Source: Vibrio agarilyticus
GTDB taxonomy: Bacteria; Pseudomonadota; Gammaproteobacteria; Enterobacterales; Vibrionaceae
DNA: 64,000 bases
Assembly (NCBI RefSeq): GCF_012641465.1
Contig: NZ_JABAIK010000003.1
Coordinates: 186,001 to 250,000 of the forward strand
Direction of reading: 5' to 3'
Each line of letters starts with the position of its first letter. The stretch's first letter is position 1. Positions 9,684 to 18,209 of this stretch are shown in pieces. The position numbers and the translations under genes were made by a program. The notes below the pieces were generated by a model that was not told the DNA's origin, did not search any database, and saw only the letters and a list, made by a program, of their open reading frames with translations.

Positions 9684-11087
9684 ATGTTAAAACGACCCAA
9701 TATTTTGTTGCTGTTTACAGATCAGCAGCGCAAGGACTCGTTAGGATGTTATGGCAATGAGCAAGCGGTAACACCAAACGTGGATGCGCTTGCCGAGCAG
9801 GGGGCGAAATTTGATCACTACTTTACTCAAGCGCCAATTTGCGGCCCGAGTCGAGTGTCACTTTTGAGCGGTCGTTATGCCAGTTCACATGGTATTGGAT
9901 GTAATGGGCCTGTGGTGCCTGAAAACTTGTTAACGATTCAAAAACGTCTCAAGCCTTACGGTTACAAAACTGCCAACTTTGGCAAGTTGCACTTTTTGCC
10001 TCACTCGTTTCGCGATCACCGTGAATTTCATCCAGACTACGGTTTTGATGAATATGTGATTTCAGATGAGCCGGGGTGCTACGATGATCCCTATACGGAA
10101 TGGGTAAAACAGCAAGCACCCGAACAACTGCAGGCTGTGCGCACCGCGCTACCTTCACAAGCGAAACGATTTGGTAAGCCAGAATACAGTGACCGCAAGC
10201 GAGATCCTGAAACGCCTTTCATTTTTGATGGCGATGAAAGACTCACCCACAGCAGTTTTGTCACGGAATTGACCAAAGATTTCATTCAGCGCCACGCGGA
10301 AAGTCGAGACCCATTTTTTTGCATTGCAGGCTATTATGCGCCTCATGCACCAGTGAATCCGCCAGCGCGTTTTCTTGATCTCTATCGTCAAGAGGAAATG
10401 CCACTGCCCAAAATTGGCGCAAATGAAGTGGTCATGGAAAAGCTGCGTGGCATTAGCGATACCGAATGGCAAGAGATTCGTCGTCACTATATGGCGCTGG
10501 TGAGCCATGTCGATGATTGTGTTGGGCAAGTTATTGCGACGCTTAAAGAGTCGGGACAGTATGACGATACCATTATTGTTTTTGTCTCTGATCACGGTGA
10601 GTATTTAGGGGATCATGGCCGAGTGCAAAAGGGGATGCCCGGTGAAGATGTGATCACCAATGTGCCATTTATCATTCATTATCCAAAGGGCATTCGTCCG
10701 CAAGCTTGTACCGAGTTGGTTGAAAGTGTTGATTGGTTACCCACTATGTTGGAATTGGCGGGTATCCCGATTGCGCGCGATCTGCAAGGCACATCATTAG
10801 CGCCACTCCTGCGCGGGGAAACCGATGAGCATAAATCTTTGATCATTACCGAGCAGTTTGAGCCCAATGGATTACGACAAGTCTCTGTGCGCGATTATCA
10901 GTATCGTTACTATTGTGACAGTGATGGTAAAGAACTTTTGTTTGATTTGACCGCTGATCCAGCAGAACTTGAGAGTGTTGCCGATTTACCGCAGTATCAG
11001 GCCGCGTTATCGCAAATGCGGTTTAAAATGCTGCAAAAAATTCAGCAAGTGGCGTATCCCAACGTAGAGAAGATCTTCGCTTACTAG
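9684..11087 (+). CDS. Type I sulfatase (formylglycine-dependent)
   Basis: Hydrolyses sulfate esters or N-sulfates. The N-terminal PNILLLFTDQQRKD contains the metal-binding Asp pair. C53 in the signature CGPSRVSLLSGRY would be converted to formylglycine by an anaerobic or aerobic maturase not seen here. Further metal and substrate motifs are KLHFLP, YYAPHAPVNPP and SDHGEYLGDHG. Length 467 aa is normal. There is no signal peptide, so it probably acts in the cytoplasm on a sugar brought in by the adjacent PTS IIC gene, with which it forms an operon (15-bp gap, RBS AAAAGGAAA). Sequence type resembles the iduronate/heparan and choline sulfatase branch; the exact substrate is unknown. Confidence 0.92.
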   Translation: MLKRPNILLLFTDQQRKDSLGCYGNEQAVTPNVDALAEQGAKFDHYFTQAPICGPSRVSLLSGRYASSHGIGCNGPVVPENLLTIQKRLKPYGYKTANFGKLHFLPHSFRDHREFHPDYGFDEYVISDEPGCYDDPYTEWVKQQAPEQLQAVRTALPSQAKRFGKPEYSDRKRDPETPFIFDGDERLTHSSFVTELTKDFIQRHAESRDPFFCIAGYYAPHAPVNPPARFLDLYRQEEMPLPKIGANEVVMEKLRGISDTEWQEIRRHYMALVSHVDDCVGQVIATLKESGQYDDTIIVFVSDHGEYLGDHGRVQKGMPGEDVITNVPFIIHYPKGIRPQACTELVESVDWLPTMLELAGIPIARDLQGTSLAPLLRGETDEHKSLIITEQFEPNGLRQVSVRDYQYRYYCDSDGKELLFDLTADPAELESVADLPQYQAALSQMRFKMLQKIQQVAYPNVEKIFAY

Positions 11088-11159
11088 GGTCTTTAGATAT
11101 TTCCCCCAAACGGCTGAAAGAATCAGCGCGAAAGGTTAGCAGATCCTAATAGTTTGATA

Positions 11160-11190
11160 AAAACAGCCACCAGAGTTGAGTGGCTGTTTT
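11160..11190. terminator. Bidirectional terminator
   Basis: AAAACAGCCAC / GTGGCTGTTTT perfect stem with a nine-base loop between the convergent sulfatase and the unknown membrane protein gene, flanked by A and T runs. Confidence 0.85.
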
Positions 11191-11201
11191 GTCGCAAGGG
11201 A

Positions 11202-12320
11202 TCAGACTGAGCGCTCTACGATGTCTTTGATGAAGGTTGAGATGTCTTGTCCTGCAAACAAGGAATAGAGCGCCAGCGCCAGTAAAAAGCCGACTTTTTG
11301 CATTCGTTGCGGCTCAAGAGGCCAGGGGCTTTGGTTGTGGCGTAACTCCCAAGCCTCATGACAATCTTTCACTTCGAGCATTTTATCGAGCTGATGCACA
11401 AAGCGCGACCGTCCTGCAATCGTGGCTAAAAATGGCAGCAAAATAAGAGCCGCAAGTGCCCATTTCCCCATTTCAATACCGACATCTGCTGCCTCAGGAG
11501 GTTGAGAATATTTTACGAAAAGAGTAATGATTAAACCGAGTGAAATGATCCAGTAGAAGAGGTCAATGGCTCGATTCCATTCCCCTAATCCAAAATCGCG
11601 CGCCCCACTGTTATAACGAAGTTCAATTGAGAATGTGTCACTAAATATTTTTAGCTTGTCTAAAAAAGAAAATACAAAAATTTGCAGTAACACTTGGAAC
11701 AAGACAAGAAATCCCAAACCAATAAGAAAGAACTGTTCAACTTCTAGCATGATATAAAAAATTAATTGCGATGTTGGCGCGGGAAGATGTTCCGCTCGAT
11801 CTTTATCGGAATGGGAAAAAATCCATTTAACCGTGAAGTCAGGATCTTTTTCAGCAGAGGCCAACTGCGCAGGAAAGTCATGTTCAAAGTAGATCTGTCT
11901 TGTTTCATAGCCGTCAAAATAGGACCAAATCAAACTAAAAATAAGCGCAATTGGGATCAGGAGTTGCCTTAATTCGTTCAATTTATCAGTGATTGAGCGA
12001 ATCGCGTCTTTATCGGCTTTTTCACCTTGGCTATTGATGATTATCGTTTTGCCATTTTCAGCGCCTTGTCGCCAAGCATTCTGAAACCGCGCCCATGTTG
12101 ATTTAACCACAAAGCCAATAATCAAATAGAAAATAGGGTAGAGATACCAATTGGGCTTGTCGAAATAAGCTTTGTAAAACGGCTTTTCGGAAGGCGGATT
12201 ATCTGGCAGGTAAAAAAAACCGTAAGACCAAGCAAAAATCAATACGATGATTGAGTATAGGGTCAGTGAAAGGATCATACACTTGAGTATTTTGTTTTCG
12301 GGCAGCCACCTTGCGAGCAT
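11202..12320 (-). CDS. Uncharacterised multi-pass membrane protein
   Basis: I do not recognise this 372-residue protein. It has about seven hydrophobic segments: near residues 14-34, 58-72, 120-140, a pair at 190-220, one near 265-285, and further ones in the C-terminal third. Charged cytoplasmic or periplasmic loops lie between them. A Lys/Asp-rich loop (QGEKADKDAIRSITDK) precedes the third segment. ATG at 12320 is chosen because AAGGA lies six bases before it; a TTG two codons upstream (12326) is less likely. The gene is monocistronic, flanked by terminators, with no informative neighbour. Confidence 0.75.
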   Translation of the reverse strand: MLARWLPENKILKCMILSLTLYSIIVLIFAWSYGFFYLPDNPPSEKPFYKAYFDKPNWYLYPIFYLIIGFVVKSTWARFQNAWRQGAENGKTIIINSQGEKADKDAIRSITDKLNELRQLLIPIALIFSLIWSYFDGYETRQIYFEHDFPAQLASAEKDPDFTVKWIFSHSDKDRAEHLPAPTSQLIFYIMLEVEQFFLIGLGFLVLFQVLLQIFVFSFLDKLKIFSDTFSIELRYNSGARDFGLGEWNRAIDLFYWIISLGLIITLFVKYSQPPEAADVGIEMGKWALAALILLPFLATIAGRSRFVHQLDKMLEVKDCHEAWELRHNQSPWPLEPQRMQKVGFLLALALYSLFAGQDISTFIKDIVERSV

Positions 12321-12420
12321 ATTCAATCCTTGATTAATTTAGGGTGATTTAACTTGGTTTTAAAATAATAACAACATATTGATTTCATTTGAATGTTTGC
12401 GTGATTGTTAAGCAATAAAA

Positions 12421-12444
12421 AAAGCCACTCCGAAGAGTGGCTTT
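12421..12444 (-). terminator. Terminator of malS
   Basis: AAAGCCACTC-CGAA-GAGTGGCTTT, a ten-base-pair stem with a tetraloop. On the minus strand it is followed by a long T run (complement of the A run at 12417-12423). It lies just after the end of malS. Confidence 0.85.
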
Positions 12445-12511
12445 GTCGCAGGTAGAATTTGCAGGTATCTACACTAAGCGTCACAAACTAGTGAGCATTT
12501 GCTGATTACGA

Positions 12512-14569
12512 TTATTTTGCATCACGTCCGACAAAGGCAACCACAACAGCATCGTTATTGAACGTACGTGAGAACACATAAGCGTTATCTTGTTCAATCA
12601 CACGATGTTCACCTGCGCCAATTGCTGGGTGATTGCTGCGGAAATTACCCACTTTCTGCCAGTGGCTGAGTAAGCCTTGACGATCTTTGTCCAGATCCCA
12701 AATCATGTCAGAACGTGTGCCTTGATGGAAATCATCCGCATAAGGCCCAAATGGGCGCGCGACTTCATCGCCGTAGTAGATTTGCACCGCACCAGGCGAG
12801 AGCAGCATCGCGTTTGCCGCATTGCGCTGCGCGGTAACGTTGTTGCCAAAGCGGTTAGCAAATAGCTCGGTATCGTGGGACGACATGTAACTGACGGGTA
12901 AGAAATCGGCCTCATCGACCATCTCTTTGGCGTAGCCAGCATAAGTATCTGCCATGCTGCTAAAGCATGCCGCGCCGTGATCCATGCGTTTTTGTAAATC
13001 AAAGTTGATGAGTGCGTTGAATCCATCATCAAAGTAGGGGCTGCGAGTTGGCCCATGTGCCCATACTTCGCCCATCATCCAAAATGGAACGCCCGATGCG
13101 CCGTTTTCTTTGCGCCATGTCTCTAGACTGGTGGTGGCCTCTTTTTTAAGGCGTTTCCACACTTCTGGCTCGACGTGTTTTACCGTATCGACGCGATAGC
13201 CATCAATACCAAAACGTTTGACCCAATCGGTTTGCCACTCAATGAGGTAGTCAGCGACGGTATAGTTATCACGCGCTTCGACACGCGTTCCAGGGTTGTT
13301 TAATAACCATTTTGGCGGAGTGACCGCTTGAGTAGACTCAGTGCGGAAATCAGGCATGCCCGCGAGCGTCAATTCGATATCGCTCGAGCCAGGTTTTGGA
13401 TAGCCAGGTAGACCAGAGCGAACCCAGTCGCCACCCCACCATTGGCTCCAATTAGGGCTCTTATAGTCAATGTAGCCATGGAACTGGTGCCAGTTTGCGC
13501 CAGTTGGTGGCTGCCAACGATTGGGCTCATCAAACTCTTTGCGCATTACCGAGATGTCATCAAATTTGATGTCTGCCAAGGTGGCGTAACCTGGGTGATT
13601 GACCACAGCATCGAGAAGAATTTTAATGCCGCGTTTGTGCGCTTCGTCAACCAATGTTTTGAGATCTTCATCTCGGCCGAAGTTTTCATCAATTTTAGTG
13701 AAATCACGCGTCCAATAGCCGTGGTAACCGTAGAATGGGAAAGAACCACTGTCGCCACCACCAACAAAACCGTGAATTTGCTCAACGATAGGCGATAACC
13801 AAATCACGTCGACACCTAGGCTTTTGATGTAGTCTAACTTGGCGGTTACCCCTTTCAAATCGCCACCATGGAAGGTGCCGATTTCATCTTTACCATCTTT
13901 TTGACGGCCGTAAGCGTTATCATTACTCGGGTCACCGTTATTAAAACGGTCCACCAAAATAAAATAGATACTGGCGTTGCGGTAATCGAATTCAGCTTCC
14001 GCAGGGTTGAAGTTCGCGCGTTCTAAAAGCACCAAGCCACCTGAACTGGCCGATGGTACTAATTCCACTGCGCCGTTAGTGACGGTTGCAGTTTGTCCTG
14101 AATACGCATCGCGAACGGTTTCACCTTCTGCAAACGTGTTACCCACTTTGATGGTAACAGGGCCGCCATTATAGATTTCGCATTTGATGTCTGGCAATTT
14201 GCGCGTAAATACTTTGGCCGTATTGGTTTTAGGCGCGCGGATCAGAGTGAGCGTTTGCAGTGTCTCGTTGTAAGTAAAGGCGTAGTCGCCCGTGAAACGA
14301 ATTTTAAATGGGAACTCAGTACGCGCATCACAGTTAAGCTTGAGTGGAGTACTGAACTTAATTTTTTGCTTCGGATCGGCCGAGCATTTGCCATTTAGAC
14401 CTTCAACGCTAATCACGTAGTCATTTTTTTGTAATGGCACAATCAGCGGCTCTTCCGCGCTGAGAGGAAAGTCTCGGCTGGTCGTTGATGTCGCAATGGT
14501 AATAGTGGGTGCAGCTAAAGCAGAACTCGTCAGCAGCAGTAAACTGGTGGTTAACAGATTCAGTTTCAT
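12512..14569 (-). CDS. malS: Periplasmic alpha-amylase MalS
   Basis: GH13 alpha-amylase that trims maltodextrins in the periplasm. A Sec signal peptide begins at the chosen ATG (MKLNLLTTSLLLLTSSALA, about 19 residues); upstream in-frame starts at 14611 and 14581 would precede it and are less likely. The N-terminal beta-rich region (about 20-190) precedes the catalytic barrel. The barrel carries IYFILVDRFNNGDPSNDNAYG, DAVVNH, GIDGYRVDTVKH (nucleophile Asp), GEVWAHG (acid Glu) and SSHDTELF. These motifs and GAVQIYYGDE closely match E. coli MalS, and length (685 aa) is similar. Its role is in maltodextrin use. A G-rich stretch upstream was examined as a MalT box without a clear match. Confidence 0.93.
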   Translation of the reverse strand: MKLNLLTTSLLLLTSSALAAPTITIATSTTSRDFPLSAEEPLIVPLQKNDYVISVEGLNGKCSADPKQKIKFSTPLKLNCDARTEFPFKIRFTGDYAFTYNETLQTLTLIRAPKTNTAKVFTRKLPDIKCEIYNGGPVTIKVGNTFAEGETVRDAYSGQTATVTNGAVELVPSASSGGLVLLERANFNPAEAEFDYRNASIYFILVDRFNNGDPSNDNAYGRQKDGKDEIGTFHGGDLKGVTAKLDYIKSLGVDVIWLSPIVEQIHGFVGGGDSGSFPFYGYHGYWTRDFTKIDENFGRDEDLKTLVDEAHKRGIKILLDAVVNHPGYATLADIKFDDISVMRKEFDEPNRWQPPTGANWHQFHGYIDYKSPNWSQWWGGDWVRSGLPGYPKPGSSDIELTLAGMPDFRTESTQAVTPPKWLLNNPGTRVEARDNYTVADYLIEWQTDWVKRFGIDGYRVDTVKHVEPEVWKRLKKEATTSLETWRKENGASGVPFWMMGEVWAHGPTRSPYFDDGFNALINFDLQKRMDHGAACFSSMADTYAGYAKEMVDEADFLPVSYMSSHDTELFANRFGNNVTAQRNAANAMLLSPGAVQIYYGDEVARPFGPYADDFHQGTRSDMIWDLDKDRQGLLSHWQKVGNFRSNHPAIGAGEHRVIEQDNAYVFSRTFNNDAVVVAFVGRDAK

Positions 14570-15114
14570 AGGGCGATCCATCTTGTTGGGTAAACCCGTC
14601 CTATCAGACATAAGGGTGCATTATTGTTATTGAATTTTGGAATTGTCGTGCTATTCCATGTTGCATAATAAGGAGCATCATTCAGACCGACATCCTCCCA
14701 ACCCCTACGCCCCGTTGATGTGATCTTGAGCACTTTGAGTAAGTACCCTCTTCCTACGTGAAGCGGCAGTCGCCCATTGCTTTGAGTATCGTCGCGGTTC
14801 TGAAATCGGATACGACATAGGCATATGTTGGGTGATCGCGCTTTCTATTTACGCGTAGACACCGCTATACCCAACCAACCTGAAGATGCAGATAGAAGGC
14901 GAGCGAGCAAAGCCTCTGAGTATTTTGTGAACACTTTATGAGCGCTTCGTGAACACTTCGTGGACATGGATAAACGATGTGATGAGGTTTGTAAGTGCCA
15001 GTCCCTTGATTTTTTTAAAGGAAAGCGCTGCAACTGCAAGTGGGAAGGGTTTAAGTCTCATCCAGCGCATGCGATCTCGGGTGGGAGAAAATCTAGGTGA
15101 GGAAGGGCAAAGTG
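14570..15114. other. Intergenic region between malS and the cryptochrome gene
   Basis: Divergent spacer of 545 bp. The right part is filled by an ERIC-like repeat (14866-15053). The left part (14612-14865) must hold the malS promoter, but no promoter or operator could be assigned with confidence. Confidence 0.6.
14866..15053 (+). repeat. ERIC-like palindromic repeat, family A copy 1 (long variant)
   Basis: Shares the blocks TGAAGATGCAG, GCAAAGCCTCTGAG, GATGTGATGAGGTTTG and GCGCTGCAACT with the other family A copies. It carries an extra internal stretch with repeated CTTCGTGAACACTT, making it about 60 bp longer than the 127-bp copy at 41977. Confidence 0.75.
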
Positions 15115-16515
15115 ATGAAACAAAGAGGCTTGTATTGGTTTACCCATGATTTGCGTTTGGATGATAATCCTTTGTTGCTTGAATGCGCTCGGCGAGTTCA
15201 AGAAATGACGTGCCTTTACATTCATCGTGAGCCTGAACTTGAGGAGCGGCATTTTTTTGTTTACGGCTCAAAGGGGCTGGCCCGTCGCCAGTTTGAACAG
15301 CAAACTTTGTTTGAGCTTGAGCAGCAACTTGGGCAATACGATCAGGTCTTGCATGTCTTAGAGGGCGATAGCACAACGATTTTAGTTCGCTGGCTTCAGG
15401 CCCTTGCCATTGATGTTGTGTTTGTTAGCCGCCAAGTCGGTTGGTATGAAAAGCAAACCATCGCAAAAGTTAAAGAGGCGTTGCCTTCACTTCAATGGGT
15501 GATGACCGACACTTACACGGTTTTTGCCGAGCCAGAATTGCCGTTTCAGCTTACTCATCTGCCGGCATCGTTTAGTCGTTTTCAACGCGCTGTGGATCAA
15601 TTGGATATTCCACTTGATATTAAGCCACTGGACCGTTTGCCAAAACCTATCAGCCAATTTTCTTACGATATGCAGTTTGGTGATTTTTCTTGTTCTTCTC
15701 CAGAGCCGCTTACAAACGGTAATGACAGCATGGAAGTTGTGCAAACCGAATCGGTGGCATTGGAAAATGTGGCTCATTCGAAGCAACCGAATTGGTTTTC
15801 TGGCGGCGCGCAGGCGGGATTAATGCACCTGCATCATTACTTTTCCACTTCGGCCCCGCTGACTTACAAGCTGACGCGCAACGCATTAGAAGGGGATAAC
15901 GTATCGACCCATTTCTCGCCGTGGCTCGCCAATGGAAGCTTGTCGGTAAAACGGGTGCTGAGTGAACTTTTGCGTTTTGAATCTGAGCGTGGTGAAAATG
16001 AGTCGACCTATTGGATTGGTTATGAGCTGTTGTGGCGAGAGTATTTTCAATGGTACGCGCGCAAATTCGGTTCAGCACTTTATCGTTTTCGCGGCATTGG
16101 TGAGCGTCAGCCTTTGACCAGTTTTTATCCGATGCGCTTTAAAATGTGGGTCGAAGGAACCACACCTTACCCATTGGTGAATGCGTGCATGAACGAGTTG
16201 GCTGCAACGGGGTTTCTTTCTAATCGAGGGCGACAAATTGTCGCCAGTTGTCTGGTGAATGAACTTGCGGTCGATTGGCGCTATGGCGCAAGTTATTTTC
16301 AAAGTGTGCTGGTGGATCATGATGTCGCTTCCAATTGGGGTAATTGGCAATACATTGCTGGAGTGGGCGCCGATCCTAGAGGCGGTCGCCATTTTGATAT
16401 TGCCAAACAGACGGAACGTTATGATCCTCAGCAAAGCTACATCAATAAATGGGCTGGAGATAAGCGACTCGTGCCATTAAACAGTGTGGATATTGTGGAT
16501 TGGCCACTTGTTTGA
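15115..16515 (+). CDS. Cryptochrome/photolyase, DASH type
   Basis: FAD- and probably methenyltetrahydrofolate-binding blue-light protein of the Cry-DASH group; known members repair pyrimidine dimers in single-stranded or loop DNA. The N-terminal photolyase domain starts RGLYWFTHDLRLDDNP and has the DASH-typical VYGSKGLARRQF. The C-terminal FAD domain contains YWIGYELLWREYFQW, NRGRQIVASCLVNEL and NWGNWQYIAGVGADPRGGR, ending with ERYDPQQSYINKW. ATG 15115 follows AGGAAGG at 15099-15105; a GTG at 15097 overlaps that site. Length 466 aa is normal. No neighbouring gene is functionally linked. Confidence 0.93.
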   Translation: MKQRGLYWFTHDLRLDDNPLLLECARRVQEMTCLYIHREPELEERHFFVYGSKGLARRQFEQQTLFELEQQLGQYDQVLHVLEGDSTTILVRWLQALAIDVVFVSRQVGWYEKQTIAKVKEALPSLQWVMTDTYTVFAEPELPFQLTHLPASFSRFQRAVDQLDIPLDIKPLDRLPKPISQFSYDMQFGDFSCSSPEPLTNGNDSMEVVQTESVALENVAHSKQPNWFSGGAQAGLMHLHHYFSTSAPLTYKLTRNALEGDNVSTHFSPWLANGSLSVKRVLSELLRFESERGENESTYWIGYELLWREYFQWYARKFGSALYRFRGIGERQPLTSFYPMRFKMWVEGTTPYPLVNACMNELAATGFLSNRGRQIVASCLVNELAVDWRYGASYFQSVLVDHDVASNWGNWQYIAGVGADPRGGRHFDIAKQTERYDPQQSYINKWAGDKRLVPLNSVDIVDWPLV

Positions 16516-16663
16516 CTGGCTTGGTTCGGTTGGTGAAACAAAGCGAGAGAAAAGTGTGACATATGCAACCTTTGCAATAAAAAATTCACAAAATTTCATG
16601 GGGTATTTTGAGGGAAAGTTCACCATAATGTCATCATAATGAAATATAGGTGAGGAGCCGCAT

Positions 16664-16768
16664 ATGAATACCCCAACCATGATCACACCAGAAGAGTCTT
16701 TGGGTTTAATCAGCCGGATTACTCTGTTTTCGGCACTAATTACCGCTTTTGTGCTCGTCACACTATAA
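16664..16768 (+). CDS. Small single-pass membrane protein (34 aa)
   Basis: Short frame with a strong ribosome-binding site (TAGGTGAGGAG at about 16647-16657, six bases before ATG). The product begins MNTPTMITPEES, has one Arg at position 18, and ends in a hydrophobic helix of about 16 residues (ITLFSALITAFVLVTL) directly before the stop. A terminator follows 26 bp later, so it appears to be its own transcription unit. The function is unknown; the pattern (polar N-terminus, single membrane helix, own terminator) is that of bacterial small membrane proteins. Confidence 0.6.
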   Translation: MNTPTMITPEESLGLISRITLFSALITAFVLVTL

Positions 16769-16793
16769 ACATAGACCCTCTTTAACGCAGGTA

Positions 16794-16825
16794 AAGGGAT
16801 CCGCCTCAAGTGAGGCGGATCCCTT
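16794..16825. terminator. Strong hairpin, probable terminator
   Basis: Fourteen-base-pair perfect stem AAGGGATCCGCCTC / GAGGCGGATCCCTT with a four-base loop, between the small membrane protein gene and the convergent PmbA-like gene. The following T run is poor. A repeat-family remnant (TTACTTGGGTATA) directly follows at 16825-16852. Confidence 0.65.
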
Positions 16826-16865
16826 CAAGTTGTTTCAGATTACTTGGGTATATCGGAGAATAGTG

Positions 16866-18209
16866 TTACGCGCCACCAATACTCAATCGAGCGAATCGAA
16901 TCTTAGGCGCGAAGAAGCTGCGCATCGTGTTAGATTCTAAGATGTCGCTTAGACCATCGATTTCTTGCAGCATAGTGTAAAAATTCCCAGCCACAGTGAT
17001 ACCGCGAACAGGCTGACAGCGAACGCCATCACGACACAAGAAGCCACTGGCTCCAAACGAAAACTCACCGCTAATAAAATCCGCACCGGAATGAACGCCT
17101 TGCAGTTCAACAAGCTCTAAATATTCGCCAGTTTGAAGCTGATCTAACGTGTTGTCGCCGACGCTAATCACTTTGTGCTTTGCCGCCACCTCCAAACTGC
17201 CTTTAACACTTCGAGCGCCATTAAAGGTATTTGCTACGCCGAGTGCCGCCGCGGTTTGGCTGTTGTGTAAAAACGTTTGTAGCTGCCCTTCTTGAATGAG
17301 CACACTATCGCTAGTGGCAAAACCTTCACCATCAAAAGCGCAGATCCGCGAGCCTTCAGGCATATAGCTGACATCACAGAGAGTGAGTTGACTGTCGGCC
17401 ACCATTTGACCCAGTTTATCGCGCCACGGGTTGGTGGCTTTCATTGCGCTGACACCAGAAAACGCGCTGGAAAAGGCGCCAAAGAGACTCGCTAGGGCTT
17501 TGATATCAAAAATCACCGCGTACTGGCCTGTGGCAACGGGCGCACCGTCAAGTAAGTCGCGCGCAAGATTGGCGCCGTAGTTGACGCAATAGTCCGTATC
17601 TAATTTGGCGAAACTGCGTGCCAACGACATGCCTCCGGCCATCGATTGCTTGCCTTGATGCTCACATAAAGCGTAAGCGTAGGCGGAAAAGCTGCGCTCG
17701 AAGTGATGACATAATGTGCCTGAGGTGTTAGCTATCAGGCGCAGTGATTCGCTGTCGCCGTAACCGTTATAAGGGGAACGAGTTACAAAAGGCTGCTTGA
17801 GTAACTCGCCTTCTAATGTCAGGGCCAGTGCAATTTTACTGTCGATGTCGCTGTCATCGGGTTGAGCGATTTCTGCCACATCGGTGTTCCACTGCTGATC
17901 TTGAGCGGCAATGGTTTGTGTGGCATCGAGCTTGGCAAACCGCGCGCTCTCAATCGCGCTTGTCATCATGGCTTCGAGACTGTGCTCATCAAGTGATTCT
18001 GAGTAACTGGTGGCAACGCGTCCCTCTTTGATGACTCGGACCCCAAGGGCTTGATCTGAAGTGACTTTATATTCGTCGAGTTCACCTTGATTTGCTTTAA
18101 GTGACAAGCTGCTGGACTGTGTTGCTACTACGTCAGCTTCAGCGCCTAACTGTGTTGCGCGCTCGAGCACCCACTCAATTGCGTTTAAAATTGGGCTAGT
18201 TTGGCTCAT
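16866..18209 (-). CDS. TldD/PmbA-family protein, PmbA (TldE)-like subunit
   Basis: Partner subunit of a TldD/TldE-type metalloprotease; in E. coli the heterodimer cleaves unfolded peptides and matures microcin B17 and the CcdA antitoxin. The N-terminal LSLKANQGELDEYKVTSDQALGVRVIKEGR and the C-terminal GVHSGADFISGEFSFGASG are typical of PmbA/TldE, which lacks the HExxxH motif, and none is seen here. Length 447 aa matches. Its ATG overlaps the TldD-like stop (ATGA, 18206-18209), so the two are translationally coupled. Confidence 0.9.
   Translation of the reverse strand: MSQTSPILNAIEWVLERATQLGAEADVVATQSSSLSLKANQGELDEYKVTSDQALGVRVIKEGRVATSYSESLDEHSLEAMMTSAIESARFAKLDATQTIAAQDQQWNTDVAEIAQPDDSDIDSKIALALTLEGELLKQPFVTRSPYNGYGDSESLRLIANTSGTLCHHFERSFSAYAYALCEHQGKQSMAGGMSLARSFAKLDTDYCVNYGANLARDLLDGAPVATGQYAVIFDIKALASLFGAFSSAFSGVSAMKATNPWRDKLGQMVADSQLTLCDVSYMPEGSRICAFDGEGFATSDSVLIQEGQLQTFLHNSQTAAALGVANTFNGARSVKGSLEVAAKHKVISVGDNTLDQLQTGEYLELVELQGVHSGADFISGEFSFGASGFLCRDGVRCQPVRGITVAGNFYTMLQEIDGLSDILESNTMRSFFAPKIRFARLSIGGA

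Noticed and set aside
14690-14725. G-rich MalT-box-like sequence upstream of malS (complement of CCTCCCAACCCCTACGCCCC)
   Set aside because: Only partial match to the MalT box; several mismatches, no paired box at the usual spacing.
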